Source: Tenrec ecaudatus (taxonomy: Eukaryota > Chordata > Mammalia > Afrosoricida > Tenrecidae). Taken from it: a DNA stretch of 64,000 bases. Numbering within the stretch: position 1 is the stretch's first letter; each line of letters starts with the position of its first letter. Of the stretch, positions 1 through 11,453 are shown piece by piece. The position numbers were made by a program, and so were the translations under genes. The stretch spans positions 49,322,001-49,386,000 of the forward strand of contig NC_134539.1 of assembly GCF_050624435.1 (NCBI RefSeq). Reading direction: 5' to 3'. The notes beneath the pieces were generated by a model, which saw nothing but the letters and a program-made list of their open reading frames with translations, made no database searches and had not been told where the DNA came from.

Positions 1-490
1 AGAGGTCACATGTGGATCCTTGTACTCAGTTCCCCCTTTCCAACCCACTCACCCTCCACTCTCCCAGCATCGCCCCTCACACCCTTGGTCCTGAAGGTAT
101 CATCCACCCTGGATTCCCTGTGCCTCCAGCCCTCATATGTACCAGTGTACAGCCTCTGTCCTATCCAGCCCTGCAAGGTAGAATTCGGATCATGGTAGTT
201 GGGGGGAGGAAGCATCCAGGATCTGGGGGAAAGCTGTGTTCTTCATCGATACTACCTCACACCCTAATTAACCCATCTCCTCTCCTAAACCCCTCTATGA
301 GGGGATCTCCATTGGCCGACACTTGGGCCTTGGGTCTCCACTCTGCACTTCCCCCTTTATTTAATATGATATATATACATATATACACATACATATATAC
401 ATATACACATATTGTGTATAGGTATTTTTATGTGTCCATAATATACTTATATGTGTGTGCATGCATGTATATTAATACATATAGTAGTGG
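1..490 (-). mobile_element. L1-type 3'-end repeat, cut by window start
   Basis: Bases 1-366 align without gaps to 17328-17693 with roughly nine differences, so this is a second copy of the same poly(A)-tailed family, lying on the minus strand. Its 3' end is outside the window. The right end runs into a TA/CA-rich tract (about 366-480) that sits where other copies carry a T-rich stretch. The predicted peptides here are repeats, not genes. Confidence 0.8.
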
Positions 491-1829
491 TGATAGAAGG
501 CACAATTACAGACGTTTCTTAGACATCACCAAACACCTCATGAGATTAGTTCTGTAGTTTGAAGACTTAAGACCATAGTCTCAAGACAAACAAATCAACT
601 GGCATAATATAGTTCATACAGTTTTTTTTCCACATCCTAGTAAATTAAGTAGTGTCTAAGGTCTTAAAAGTTTGTGAGAGCCCATCTAACATGCATCCCT
701 AAATCTCTACTCACCAAGAGCCAAAGAGAAAGAAGGAAACAACAGACTCAGAGGACTAGCAGTCTATAGGAAACAGGACCAAGCTCAGAAGAGCGAGATG
801 GCACCCAGCTACAATGGTTCTGATCATGGCTGAAATCGATGGAGCCTCACAGAATTGGAGACAAAATGCAGAATGGAATTCAAATTCTTAAAAGGTCCAG
901 ACTAACTGGACCAGTTGAAACAAGCAGGCTCCCTGAGGCTAGTGCTCTAAGATACTCTTTAAATCCTGAGTGGAAACTATCTTCTGAAAACCACCTTTGA
1001 GGTAAATAACACAACATAAATCAAAGAATATCAGCCGTGAGGACTTTAAAGAATCATCTGAAGAAGCCCAAACAGCCAACAGTTATTTTAAAATAAAGAT
1101 GAGAAGGTAATGAGGCAGGGGAACCAGATTACTGGGAAGGAACCTACCCGAGTGACAATAATGAGAATGTCAAGATTTGGGGGAAAATGAAACTAATTTC
1201 CCAGAACAATTTGTATAGAAATTGTTAAGTGGGAACCTAATCTGCAAACACAAGAAAATATTTTTAAAGAGAAAAAGAAAGAGGGCACTATTGATAAAAG
1301 AGAAAAGGGTTTATCAGCTGTCACCTAAGTACAAACATTTTATTTTTGTGGGAGGACATAGTAATTCTTAAATAGCTACAACTCAGAGCAAGCTTTTGCA
1401 CATCTACCTATCCTCATTTGATGGTGATATAGTAAATGAAGAGTAAACAGAGTAAAAAGAGAGAGAGAGAAATATGGCAGGATCCACACATCCACTTGGC
1501 TCTATGCTCTCATTCAAGGCAGCAGTTGTGGACTGGGGACATTGTCTCCTGGAACTGGAGAGATGGCCAGAGGTAGCCTGAAGGAAAGAAACAGCGTACT
1601 TGGAACCAGGGGGAGAGCTGGATTCAGCTGCCCACTGAAAGACCCACGTGTTGAATCCCTCCACTCAAAAGTGTCTCAGAAGAAAGGTTTGGTGATCTGC
1701 AAATGAAAAAAAATACATATTCTTTTACATAATGAAAATTCAATTCAGTAATTTTATCATTGAAATAATCATTTTATCTCATCCACATGCCATATTCCAA
1801 TGTCAATTGGCCTAGTACTGTTTTTTGTG
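491..1829. other. No gene recognised
   Basis: AT-rich sequence with only short chance open frames. No splice-flanked coding segment and no clear repeat terminus was recognised. Confidence 0.5.
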
Positions 1830-2008
1830 TACTCCATTGAGCCAATTCCATCTCACAGTGACCCTAGAAGACAGGGTAAAACTTCCTCTGTGAGTTTCTG
1901 AGCCTGTACAGAATTATAGGAGTGGAAAGCCTCATTTTTCTCCTGGGAGTAGCTGGTTCTTTCAGACTGCTGACCTTGCAGCAGTCCAACACATAACCCA
2001 TTATGCCA

Positions 2009-2010
<2 letters not shown>
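1830..2010 (-). mobile_element. AfroSINE-type SINE
   Basis: On the minus strand it reads as the tRNA-related head (gttatgtgttggactgctg-like) followed by the usual body and a tail resembling gagtcggaattgactcgatgg. This is the afrotherian SINE pattern repeated throughout the window. It ends directly against the (CA)n tract. Confidence 0.75.

Positions 2011-2052
<42 letters not shown>
2011..2052. repeat. (CA)n microsatellite
   Basis: About 21 uninterrupted CA units abutting the 5' end of a minus-strand SINE. Confidence 0.97.
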
Positions 2053-2054
<2 letters not shown>

Positions 2055-2724
2055 TACTATACAGAATCCAATCCAGAATCACATTTTGCATTTCATTACC
2101 ATGTCTCCTCAGTCTTCATCAGCTGAGTTCCTTAACTTTACTTTGTCTTTTAGGACATTGACAATTTCAATTTTTCCATCACCTCTGTGACGAGGTAAGT
2201 GTATAATTCCCCACTAGGAATGATTTGCTTTCAGAAAACATTTGTCAATGTCATATTTTTAGTTGTCAAAACTGGAAGAAGGGCATCTAGTATCTATTGA
2301 GTAAAGCCAAAGAATGTTGCTAAACAAACTAAAAGGAAAAGGGTAGCCCACACACAAAGGATCATCCCACCCAAAAGGTCAAAAGAATCAAGGTTGAGAA
2401 TCCTTGGTATAAATTAGTAGAACCTTGCTAGATTTAAATGTGCATATTCTCTTAATAAAAAGCCTCACGTCTAAGAAGGTATACTAGGGTAATATAATAT
2501 CACAATGAGCAATGTACAAGGGCTTTCCTTATAAAACTGTTTACAGTAGAGAACAAATATTGTTAAATACCCATAACAAATAAGAATGGTAAAATTAATT
2601 TGCAATGCATTGATCTAAAGGAAAACTGCAGCTATTCAAAAATAACTCATATCAACTCAGGTATAAGCTTGGAAAATGTGTACCATACATTAAAACCAGA
2701 CCTCTGCCACTGAGTGGGCTCTGA
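2053..2724. other. No gene recognised
   Basis: Non-coding sequence with no recognised repeat boundary. A short AfroSINE head fragment (gagccctgatggtgtagtgg) follows at about 2727-2770. Confidence 0.5.
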
Positions 2725-2941
2725 AGGAGCCCTGATGGTGTAGTGGGGTGACCACTCGTTGAGCGGTTCCAGCCAATCCGTGAAAGAAAGAGGAGGCTGT
2801 TCGCAGAAAGATTTAAAACTCTCAGAAGCCGATAGGGGGCAGATCTATATATTAAGTAAAACAAAAACAGACTTCAAAGCAATACATTATGTAAAATCTT
2901 CTACGTGTTGTGGAATGTTAACATTTTGAAATATTCAAGGG

Positions 2942-3001
2942 TAGGACAAGGGAGTTTTATTTTATTTTATTATTATTTTTTTTTAGGACAAGGGAGTTTT
3001 A
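2942..3001. repeat. Tail-only retro-insertion (T-rich tract between 18-bp direct repeats)
   Basis: The 18-mer TAGGACAAGGGAGTTTTA occurs at 2942-2959 and again at 2984-3001. Only a T-rich tract of about 24 bases lies between. This is the footprint of an L1-mediated insertion that kept only its poly(A) tail (minus strand). Confidence 0.75.
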
Positions 3002-3063
3002 AAAAGCGTGTGGAAAAAATCCATTATCTTTGCATTCCATTTTCCCATAGCTTTTCAATGCAT
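2986..3063. mobile_element. Mariner-like MITE (diverged)
   Basis: The arm acaagggagtttt..gtgtggaaaa resembles one end of the element at 47715-47801. The opposite arm is diverged. The tail-only insertion disrupts its left end. Confidence 0.4.
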
Positions 3064-3458
3064 CTGTAGATATCATACTGTAAGTGATGGTTATCTTTGA
3101 AGAGTGATATTAGCTTGCTCATGGTTGGATTCCTGAATTTATCAGAATAATGAAGGCATAAACACTCAATACTGGAGTAAATATTCAACAGTTACTAACT
3201 AAACTATGGCTGACAATCAATTGAGCAAGAAAAGGTACCGCTGGATTCCTGTGGAGGAAGATTTGGAATACTAGTAGAAACAACTGCCCTAGCTTTGAAG
3301 TCCCCGAGATGTCTTTCATTTTACTTCCTGAACCAGAGAGGATTATATTGTAGGTGAAGAAAGTAAACAGTTTTGAGATATCCCTGACCCTTCCAAAGCA
3401 TCGACTCTTAATTAAGGGTCTCTAAGCTTTATGAATAATTTTATTTGGCCAGGGAACT
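3064..3458. other. No gene recognised
   Basis: Unassigned non-coding sequence between a MITE remnant and an RTE fragment. Confidence 0.5.
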
Positions 3459-5340
3459 CTAAAATATCATCATATGAATTGTGCTGCATCGCCTCCCTCG
3501 CTCCCATCCGCCAGAAGGGTGTTGGAATCCTGACTTGTACACCTTCCTTTGAATGAGTGCATGTATGGGTCTCTTCCAGCTATCTGGCCAGCTGACCGTC
3601 TTTCTAAATGTTTTTTCATAGATCAGTGAACGAGCACCTCCAGCCCTACATCCGTTTTGTTGAAACATTTCAGCTGGTAATCTTTCAATTCCGGGAGCCT
3701 GGTTTCTTGCCAGTACTCTCAGTGCGTTGGGGGCTTCTTTTTGCAGTGCCGTCGGTCCTTGGTCATAGGCTACTGGTTGAAATGGTTGAGCATTACCCTG
3801 TTCTTTCTTTCTGGTATTGTGCGCTACATTCCTTCCATCTACTTGTAATGTTTCCTGCATCATGCAACCTTTCTTTGCCCATCGAATACTCCAATATTTC
3901 AATCTTAAGGTTTTGCTTCTGTTCTTTCAACTTGAGAAATACTGAGAGCTCCCCTCCCCCCCCCCCCACCTTTGGGTGTGCAAGCTCCAGCTCTTACATG
4001 GTTCATGAAAAGACTGCCTTCTCTAGCTTCCCTTTGAAGCTTTCTTTTCAACTCTTTCACTCATTTCTTCCAGTGGCTTTAGCTTTTCTATGTTAAATTC
4101 AGAGTCTCTTCTAGCATCTATTTTGGTCTTTGATTTCTTCCCTCTCGTTTGAGTTTTGCTTTCTTCATGTGTGATGTTCTTGATATCATCCCACAACTCA
4201 GTGATCTTCGGTCATTGGTGTTCAAGGCGCCACATCCGCTCTTAAATCAGGTGGAAGATAAGCAAAGTCATATTTGGGTTCTCGTGGATTTCAGCTTGAA
4301 CTTGCAGATGAGCAACCAATAGTCTGCCTCATAGTTGGCCCCTGGCCTTGTTTTGGCTGATGATAATGAAGTTCTCCAGCAGTTTTTCCCACAAATCTAG
4401 TCAATTTGATTCCTGTGTATTTCATCTGGTGAGATCCACATGCATAGTTACCATTTATTTTGTTGGAAAAAGCTATTTGTAATGAAGAAGTCATTAGATT
4501 TGCAAAATTATATCATGTGACCTGCAGCTTCCTTTCTATCACCAAAGGATCCCAAACAGGGATGCCCTCTCCCTGTTTCCAGTGTTTACATTACAATCAC
4601 TAGTAATTATCAGTGAGTGGGGGCTCTTGATTGCACATTTGATTAATATCAGACTGAAGAGGTTGTCAGAGTTGTTCAGTTTCTTTCTCATTGGCTTTAG
4701 TGGTTGGTATGTAAGTTGGAATGACGGCTGTCTTACCTGGACTTCCTTCAAGGCATACAGGTATTATACTATCACATTCAGCATTACACTTTAAGATCGA
4801 TGTTGAAATGTTCTTTTTGACGATGAAAGTGACACCATTCCTCTTGAATTTGTCATTCCCTGCAAGGCATATGTCATTCTCTTAAATTCCCTGTAAGCCA
4901 TATGTTCGATTTAAAATGGTCAATACCAATCCAATTTAGCTCATTAATGCACAGGAAATCCATCTCCATGCATTCCATTTCATTTTTGACAACTTCCTGT
5001 TTTCCTAAACTCATACTTTGTACATTCAATGCCTCATTTTGCGTTGTACCCTGTGAGTAAACAAAAGGTCCCAAAAGCTTAGCCCCATATGTGTAAGAAA
5101 GGTCCTCTCCACTTGGAAGAAGCCTCCGTCATATTGCTGAGTGCCTTCCACCCTACAGGACACATCTTCTGGCACGCGATCAGTGTCTTGCTGCTTTTCA
5201 TAAGGTTTCTAGTGGCTAACTTTTCAGATGGGGTCCACCTCTTCTCTTATCTAGCTTCTGTTAGTCTGGAAGCTACGCTGAAACCTGTTCACCCTAAGTG
5301 ACCCAGCTGGTGTCTAACATGCTGGAGGCTTCCAGCATCA
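3459..5340 (-). mobile_element. RTE/BovB-type LINE fragment (endonuclease and RT remnants)
   Basis: Minus-strand translation of 4874-5074 gives NVQSMSLGKQEVVKNEM followed by a WIGIDHF segment. This matches the start of the RTE/BovB apurinic endonuclease domain (NVxSM..GK.EVV..EM pattern). Minus-strand 3459-3902 gives a reverse-transcriptase segment with PAEMFQ and WPDSWKR motifs, also typical of the RTE clade. The frames are broken by stops and frameshifts and there is no continuous ORF, so this is a dead copy. BovB-like RTE elements are known in afrotherians and are thought to have spread horizontally. Exact ends are uncertain. Confidence 0.75.
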
Positions 5341-5379
5341 GAGTGACACAGAACCACCCCAGTACAACAAACTGATAGA

Positions 5380-5960
5380 TCAGCATATTCATGTAGTGTG
5401 TCTTAAACCTGATGACTTAAAAATATATATTGTAATTTGTATAAAAGTTTACAGAGCAAACTTGTTTTCCATTCAGTTATTCATAAATATTTTGATTTGT
5501 GAAAATTATTGTAATTCCTACGATGTAACATTTCCACCCAATTCTTTTCTGTTTACCATGTCCATTTTACCTCCTTTCCTGTTTTTCTGCCTCTGAACTT
5601 AATCCACAGGCTAATGCTGCCCTTTTGATCTCATACAGTTGATTGTGCAAAGGTGTGTATCCGTCTCTAGTCGTGTTATTGTTCACGTAATAGGCGTGTC
5701 TCATTTGACGAACGTTGGCCCTTGGGGGAAGTTCTATTCCAGGCCTGAGGGTTGACTGTGGGTCTGGAGGATTCCACCAACTGGCAAATCTGGTCTTTTA
5801 TTTTCTTTTCTTTATGATTGTGAGTTTTGTTCCACATTTTTCTCCCATTCAATTTAGGGCCTTTTAGTGGGGTCTATTTCAGAGTAGTCTGCAATGGGTG
5901 CTGGACACCATCTTTTTCTGACCTCAGAGTTCTTGGAGGGTAGGATTCTAGGGTCCATAA
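5380..5960 (-). mobile_element. Old L1 3'-region remnant (tentative)
   Basis: The phrase around 5815-5880 (tgttccacatttttctcccattcaa followed by a gggcc stretch) recurs at about 42895-42930, next to L1-like text. I read both as antisense L1 3' UTR of an older subfamily. The boundaries and assignment are weak. Confidence 0.35.
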
Positions 5961-5965
5961 GTCAT

Positions 5966-6523
5966 TGTGTTAGACAGGGTTCTCTAGAGAAAAAAGTCAG
6001 ATTGCTAATAATTATATACATATATTTATACACATAGATATATAACACAAGAAAAAATAGTTAAATTATAAGGCAGTACAAATGACTCAGGGCAACTCAC
6101 TCCCGTGAGACAGTTGTGAGACACTGGCAGTCCTTCAAGTCTTGAGGGTCACTGGGTAGTCCTCTGTAGAGGATTCAGGGTATCTGGGCACAGGCAGCAA
6201 ACAGCAAGGCAGGTCACCAACAGTCAGCCAGATGACAGGGTCTGACAGTCCCCAGCTCATGAGATATAAATTTCAATTATGTGGCAAAGCAGGTCTTGAA
6301 GGAACCTCAAATTACAGCGACACAGTCCACGGGTTAGGTGTCCCACAGGTAGTGTAGCTTGCAAATGGAGGCACAGAACAAGCAAGGCAGCCGCACACTG
6401 GTCTGATGATCAAAGATCAAGAGACAAGAAAGGCAAAGCTCACTGAGCCATTTATCTCTCCACTCTTCAATTAATCCCACATGTGTTTATCGGCCAGGTT
6501 GGCACGATAAACTAACTACCTCA
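5966..6523 (+). mobile_element. LTR-like element, family C, copy 1
   Basis: It begins TGTGTTAGACAGGGTT and ends CTAACTACCTCA, so it has TG..CA termini. The flanks GTCAT (5961-5965) and GTCCT (6524-6528) fit a 5-bp target duplication with one change. The same element recurs at 6631, 15609, 22443, 51948, 57912 and 58920. No coding capacity. Confidence 0.65.
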
Positions 6524-6630
6524 GTCCTTTGGAATGGTTGTTTTAAAAATCACAATGGTACATTAAAACCACTAAATTAGTATTTCTCAAATTCTACGTT
6601 AATGAGTAATTAAAATAATTTATAAGTTAA

Positions 6631-7178
6631 TATGTTAGTCTGGGTTGACTAGAGAAACAAATTCATATAGACACCCATATGTGTATGAGGAAGAGGCTTA
6701 TATACGAGACCAATTGAATATTGAGAAAACATTCCAGCCCAGTTCAGATCAAGTCCATAAGTCTGATAATAGCCCATATGTCTGATACCAATCTTTTTTT
6801 TCTGATACCAATCTATAAAATCCTCTTCAGACTCACAAAACACATGCAATGATGCCAAAAGCAGGAGGATCACAGGCCAGTGGGTGGTAAGTCTTGAGTC
6901 ATTGTAAGCATCTCAGCGCTGGCAGGGATCTCCACGTGGTTTCTCCAGCTTAGGGCACTATCGTAGTTCCATGTGTCTTGTCAGCTGCAATGTTCCTGGG
7001 GAGTGAACAGTTAGAGAGAGTATCTCCCACCTCCAAGGAGGAATTCAGAGTTCCCAGAATCCTCAGGAGAAGGTCATGCCCACACAGAGGTCTCGTTGGC
7101 TATGACCTGCTTGACAGGCTAGACTCCACTGCTTTACTCAATCCTCTCAGAATGACAAAGGATTATATGACTACCACA
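6631..7178 (+). mobile_element. LTR-like element, family C, copy 2
   Basis: It starts TATGTTAGTCTGGGTTGA and ends CTACCACA. Exact 5-bp duplications GTTAA flank it (6626-6630 and 7179-7183), which supports a retroviral-type integration. Close in sequence to the copy at 58920. Confidence 0.7.
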
Positions 7179-7274
7179 GTTAATGATCACTAAAAATAAA
7201 AAACAGGCTAGGGCCTATTAAATTAAAACCTAAGTGAAAATGTTAGTGCATATGGAAAAGAAAAAAACCTGAAA

Positions 7275-7462
7275 CCGACTCACAGTGCCCGATAGGACAA
7301 GGTAGTTCTGTCCCTTGGGTTTCTGAAAGTGAACTCTTGGTCGAGAACCCCATGTTTCTCCCCAAGAGGGGCTGGTGACTTTGAACTGCGGACACCAGGG
7401 CACAGTGTATAGGGGAGATTGTAAAAGAAGCACTGCTTTATTTCAGCCATCATCCTACACAT
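7275..7462 (-). mobile_element. AfroSINE-type SINE
   Basis: Minus-strand copy of the repeated tRNA-SINE body, including ggtttctgaaagtgaactc and gactttgaactgcgg segments. Moderately diverged. Confidence 0.6.
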
Positions 7463-7547
7463 ATGTGTAATAGGACTGGAAAGAATTTATTTCTTTATGT
7501 GGATTGTGGCCAACAAATTTGACATGATATTGTATTAAGCCAAACTA

Positions 7548-7735
7548 AGTACATTGCCATCGAATTGATTCTGACTCAAAGCAATGAGAACAGGGTATAA
7601 ATGACCCTTAGGCTTTCCAAGACTGGAAATATTTATGGAAGTCAATTCTCATCTTTTTCTCCAGCATCATGGTTGGTATGCTTGAAACACTGACCTTTTG
7701 GTTAACAGTTGATCACTTAACCACTGCATCAACAG
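7548..7735 (-). mobile_element. AfroSINE-type SINE
   Basis: It begins with the diagnostic tail in reverse (ccatcgaattgattctgactc) and runs back to the tRNA-like head (taaccactgcatcaac). Confidence 0.7.
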
Positions 7736-7739
7736 ACCT

Positions 7740-7925
7740 CTTAATAATGTATTGTGATGTGATGAGGAGTCTCTGACTCATAGTGATGCTGTGTACAGCA
7801 GAATGGAACACTGCCTGATCCTGCACTATTCTTACAATGGTATGCTTTAGCCCATTGCTGTAGCCACTGAATGGCCATTGACCCGCCCTTTTACTACATA
7901 GGATGTACTAAGATTCTGATGCAAG
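7740..7925 (-). mobile_element. RTE/BovB 3'-end fragment
   Basis: It carries the gtctctgactcatagtgatgc..cagaatggaacactgcc text also found at 13240-13290 and 52550-52630. That text is the 3' end of the RTE family in this window. Confidence 0.6.
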
Positions 7926-8334
7926 TTCTGGTTTAAGAGTTCTATTTGATAAATTAAGTTTAAAGTTGTATTCAAGAAAAGTTTCTGTATTCCTTGATAT
8001 CTTAATTATTTTTAATCGCCTATGTATTTGACTTGATGGCATACAACAGCACATTGGCAAATTCATTTTAATATTGGTGAACTAAACCATGTAGGCTTTG
8101 TGGTCTTAAAACAGGCAAGAACAAGTTTGACTATAATAATCTTTAAGGACTCAATTATATAAATGTAATTAGAGAGTATCACATCCTATCTATATAAGTG
8201 TTACTTTAAAGAATTTAAAATGTACACATCTCTATATTTTACTTTTATAGGAGTCCTGTGGAGAAGCTCATGTTATTTATCCCTTTAACCATATCAGATT
8301 ATAATATTACATGGCTCCCCAAACCGAGGCTCCC
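7926..8334. other. No gene recognised
   Basis: AT-rich sequence without recognised features. Confidence 0.5.
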
Positions 8335-8537
8335 CCAAACCGAACTGACTTCCACTGAGTCAATGCGGACACATAGCAACCCTATGTAAAGAGGGTAGAC
8401 CTGCCCCTGTGAGTTTCCAAGACTCTAATTGTTTATGGGAGTAGAAAGGCACGTCTTTCTCCTGAGGAGTCCCTGGTTACTTCAGACCTTGCAGATCGCA
8501 GCCCAATGAGTAACCACTACACCACCAGGCCTCCTTA
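8335..8537 (-). mobile_element. AfroSINE-type SINE
   Basis: Full-length minus-strand copy. It runs from the tail (ccactgagtcaatgcggac) through the body (gagtttccaagactctaattg) to the tRNA-like head (gtaaccactacaccaccagg). Confidence 0.8.
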
Positions 8538-9090
8538 TTATAAGACAGTATTTTTAATAATTAATATTTTATGCGAGTATAAAAATGTCAAATTTAAAAT
8601 AACAGTGCCATCCGGTGGTTATTCTGAATTTAGTACATTTCCATCTTTCTTTCCCCACCACCCCGCCTAAAAGCAGAGATTCCAAAATAATACCAAGAAA
8701 TAATTCCTTGTTTCTGAATTATAAGTATTTGAAGATGTTTTACAGTTGTTATCCAACTTTTCTCTAAACCTTCCAGCATCTCTTTATTTCCAGAGCACAA
8801 ATTGTTAGGTGACTGGTTAAGCATGCACTGGGATTTCTTTCCTGAATGTTCTTTACTATTCACTTAAACTTTTAATCAAAGTAATCTGTAAACTACAGTT
8901 CGTGGTACTGCAAGGCTAACAACACCAAAGTCAATGAGTACAACTGGAATCTCTGTTAAAATGGAAGCAGAGAGCTTTCTTGAAGGATTAGAGATTCAAA
9001 TGGAGGTAGCATTGCGTTAGGTTTCACCAATATGCTTCAACATTCTGAAGGGATGACAAGCATGCTTCTCATATAGAAAAGTTGGGGAAG
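8538..9090. other. No gene recognised
   Basis: Non-coding stretch ending at the GGGAAG target duplication of the next LTR. Confidence 0.5.
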
Positions 9091-9831
9091 TGTCGGGGAA
9101 GCCAGCCCCCCACAACTAATCGTGTGTTCAGTAAGCACAATTGTACGGTTGAGATACGTAAAGATCATAATGAAGTCATAGAGAATGAGAGCGATAGGAG
9201 AGTAAAATAAAGGAGTCAGACACATTTCATAGTAGCAGGCTCACCTCCTGGACGGCCATGATCTCAACAGGCAGGTCCGCGCACAGCACAGGCTGAGAGG
9301 GGAGGAGAGAGAGAGATTTAGTGCTAACCAAGGCTTATGTATCTTTAGGGGTGTATATGCCTCCTAATTACAGGTGAAGACATACGTCACAGGAAGGGGT
9401 TGTACAACAGGCAATACAAGCAATAGGAGGGGGCTATACCATGGGCATAGCGTAACAGGAAGGGGATCAGCTAGGGGTGAACACATGATAGGAAGGGGAA
9501 GGACTAAGTACATATGCGGCAAGAAGGGTGGACCCTAGATTCATGATGGAGGTCTAACCTTGGTCACCCTTGAGTGGGCTTGACCTCCCTGGGCTCTCCT
9601 TCAGGGAAACAATCTACTACTATCCTTATCAGAAGGCAGTGGGCCCTACTTATTGTGGGATACACAGTGGTGTGTGCTTGCTCTGGATGGCTGATAACCT
9701 TTAGGGAGAATAACCCCTGACCTATTTCTGTTGACCTCCAAGTGTATAGTCATTTGCCATGTGTACCAAGCAGTTAAGTTTGGCATATATTTGGGGGAGA
9801 CAACTTGGGAGAAACCTTTATGTTTCCCACA
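9091..9831 (-). mobile_element. Solo LTR, 6-bp-TSD family, copy 1
   Basis: In its own orientation it runs TGTGGGAAACA.. to ..CCCCGACA. The hexamer GGGAAG occurs immediately on both sides (9085-9090 and 9832-9837), a perfect 6-bp target duplication. Three further copies lie at 12629, 23475 and 41774. A 6-bp duplication is typical of class II (betaretrovirus-like) elements. No internal genes remain, so it is a recombined solo LTR. Confidence 0.85.
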
Positions 9832-10012
9832 GGGAAGGAGTATGTGACTACAATTATTGAGGCTTGGGATTACACATGGTTACAGACAATTATAAATTGA
9901 AATTATACACAGCTGATGTTTTTTTTCTCAAACAGATTTCTTACAGTGAACGCATAAAGCTATATATACATTATTCCTGAGGCCTACTGGGTAGGCATTC
10001 TTCGGAAACTGT

Positions 10013-10250
10013 CTTTTTTTTCTTTTATCAAAGTTTGTAATGTTTTATTGCTTACATGCTCATGTTAAAATTCAAATAAAATAATACAACTCCTTACAGC
10101 ACATCAAGCAAATGCAAACTTAAAGGCATGACAAGGACAGAAACAATACCATTAGAATGAGCTGAATCACTGTTTTGTACCTGAATCTGTTTTTAATTCA
10201 GTCATGTTTTGGGTTAGCATCATGGCAGCAGAGAATATTACATATTTTAT
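10013..10250 (-). pseudogene. Possible minus-strand 3'-UTR retrocopy
   Basis: A T-run at about 10013-10026 is followed by reverse-complement AATAAA signals (near 10042 and 10077), as expected of an mRNA 3' end copied on the minus strand. I did not recognise the parent gene and saw no coding frame. Confidence 0.3.
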
Positions 10251-10274
10251 TTTGATATGAAAACATTGTTAGAG

Positions 10275-10454
10275 ATAGTTACCTGGCAGGAGAGATACCA
10301 TGACCCGGAAGGTGGTTTTCCCAGGGAGAGGCTGATCCATTGCACTCCAGAAGTGCTGACCCCTGCGATTTCCCCAAATGTGGGAAACTCGACTGCATAA
10401 TTTGTGGTAGTGGGGGACTGCATTCACACTTTCCCCTTTAAAGAAAAGAAAAAG
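10275..10454 (+). pseudogene. RNU1 (pseudogene): U1 snRNA retropseudogene
   Basis: Bases 10276-10438 match the full 164-nt U1 snRNA: the 5' splice-site recognition end, the stem-loop I region (gagataccatg), the central ttttcccagggagaggctg segment, the Sm-site region (aatttgtgg) and the 3' stem ending ttcccc. U1 base-pairs with 5' splice sites in the spliceosome. Here the recognition end reads ATAGTTACCTG instead of ATACTTACCTG. The U1-70K-binding loop reads GACCCGGAAG instead of GATCACGAAG. An A-rich tail follows, and exact 14-bp direct repeats (AAAACATTGTTAGA) lie at 10261-10274 and 10455-10468. It is therefore an L1-mediated retrocopy, and probably not expressed, because no proximal sequence element is evident upstream. 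Confidence 0.9.
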
Positions 10455-10468
10455 AAAACATTGTTAGA

Positions 10469-10989
10469 AAAGATTGGCTATTAATAAAAATTAATCAACA
10501 GAATTAATAACAAATTTTGTCTACAGGATTAAGCATTCTCTGTAATATTTAAACATTTCATTTTTAAAGCTTCTCTTCCTACTTGATGTTACTATTTTTG
10601 CTAGATTTTATCTTTTTTTCTTCTGAAACTATCTTGAAAAACATTTACTGAGAAACCTTTTTTCACAAAGTATATTATTTCTTCCCTACCATTTGCTGAG
10701 GTGGTTAAACTTTCACAAGAAGTTATTGCTCTAAATCATAGGTTTTCTTCTTAAGACGGCAGAAACAAGGACTTCAGACAAGTTTAATTCAACATCAGAA
10801 CTTTGATTTAGAGCAAGGACAGGCATGCTTAACACTAGGCTGACAGACATTTCTTACATACCTATCTATAGACACGTGTCGAATTGACAGGTGAACGAAA
10901 CCTCACATTTTCTTTTAAAAACAACTTTTTAATTTACAAACAATATAATAATACATTACTAACTTATAAATGAAACTGTGATACTACAT
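10469..10989. other. No gene recognised
   Basis: AT-rich sequence up to the next LTR. Confidence 0.5.
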
Positions 10990-11453
10990 TGTTTTGGCCT
11001 GGTCCGGACCAGGCAGCTCCTTGCACCAGCCTCTCAAGAAGACACATGACCTGCTGAGCTTCAAAGCACCTGCCTCCAGCAGTTCACAAAGCTTGCCTCC
11101 CAGGCAGAACACAGCCCCCTCTCCCCAGTGTTCCAGGAAGCAAGTCTGCTGAGAACAGGATGATTTACTGACAGGTCACCTCCTGACCCGAAACTTGCAG
11201 CTGCAGCACAAAGAACCTCCCTTCCCCTTACCGGCCAGTATGCCTTTAAGTCAATAGCATATACATATCCTGCCACCCTAGCGCCAGGCATGACTTCCCT
11301 GACCTAACGCATTGGGCCACAAAGCTCAAATTGGTCCTGTCCCTTTCTCTGCTCTCCCTTCCCTCCCAGAAGTTCTTTCTCTGCTCCAATAAACTCATTC
11401 TCAACTTCACATTCCTGGCTAAACTCTGTTCTGTGCCTCCGTTCTGCCTCTCA
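10990..11453 (+). mobile_element. Solo LTR, class I-like
   Basis: Starts TGTTTTGGCCTGG and ends CTGCCTCTCA. An AATAAA lies near 11388 and is followed by an R/U5-like tail (gctaaactctgttctgtgcctcc). The flanks TACAT and TAAAT fit a 5-bp duplication with one mismatch. The GC-rich U3 contains no gene. Confidence 0.65.
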
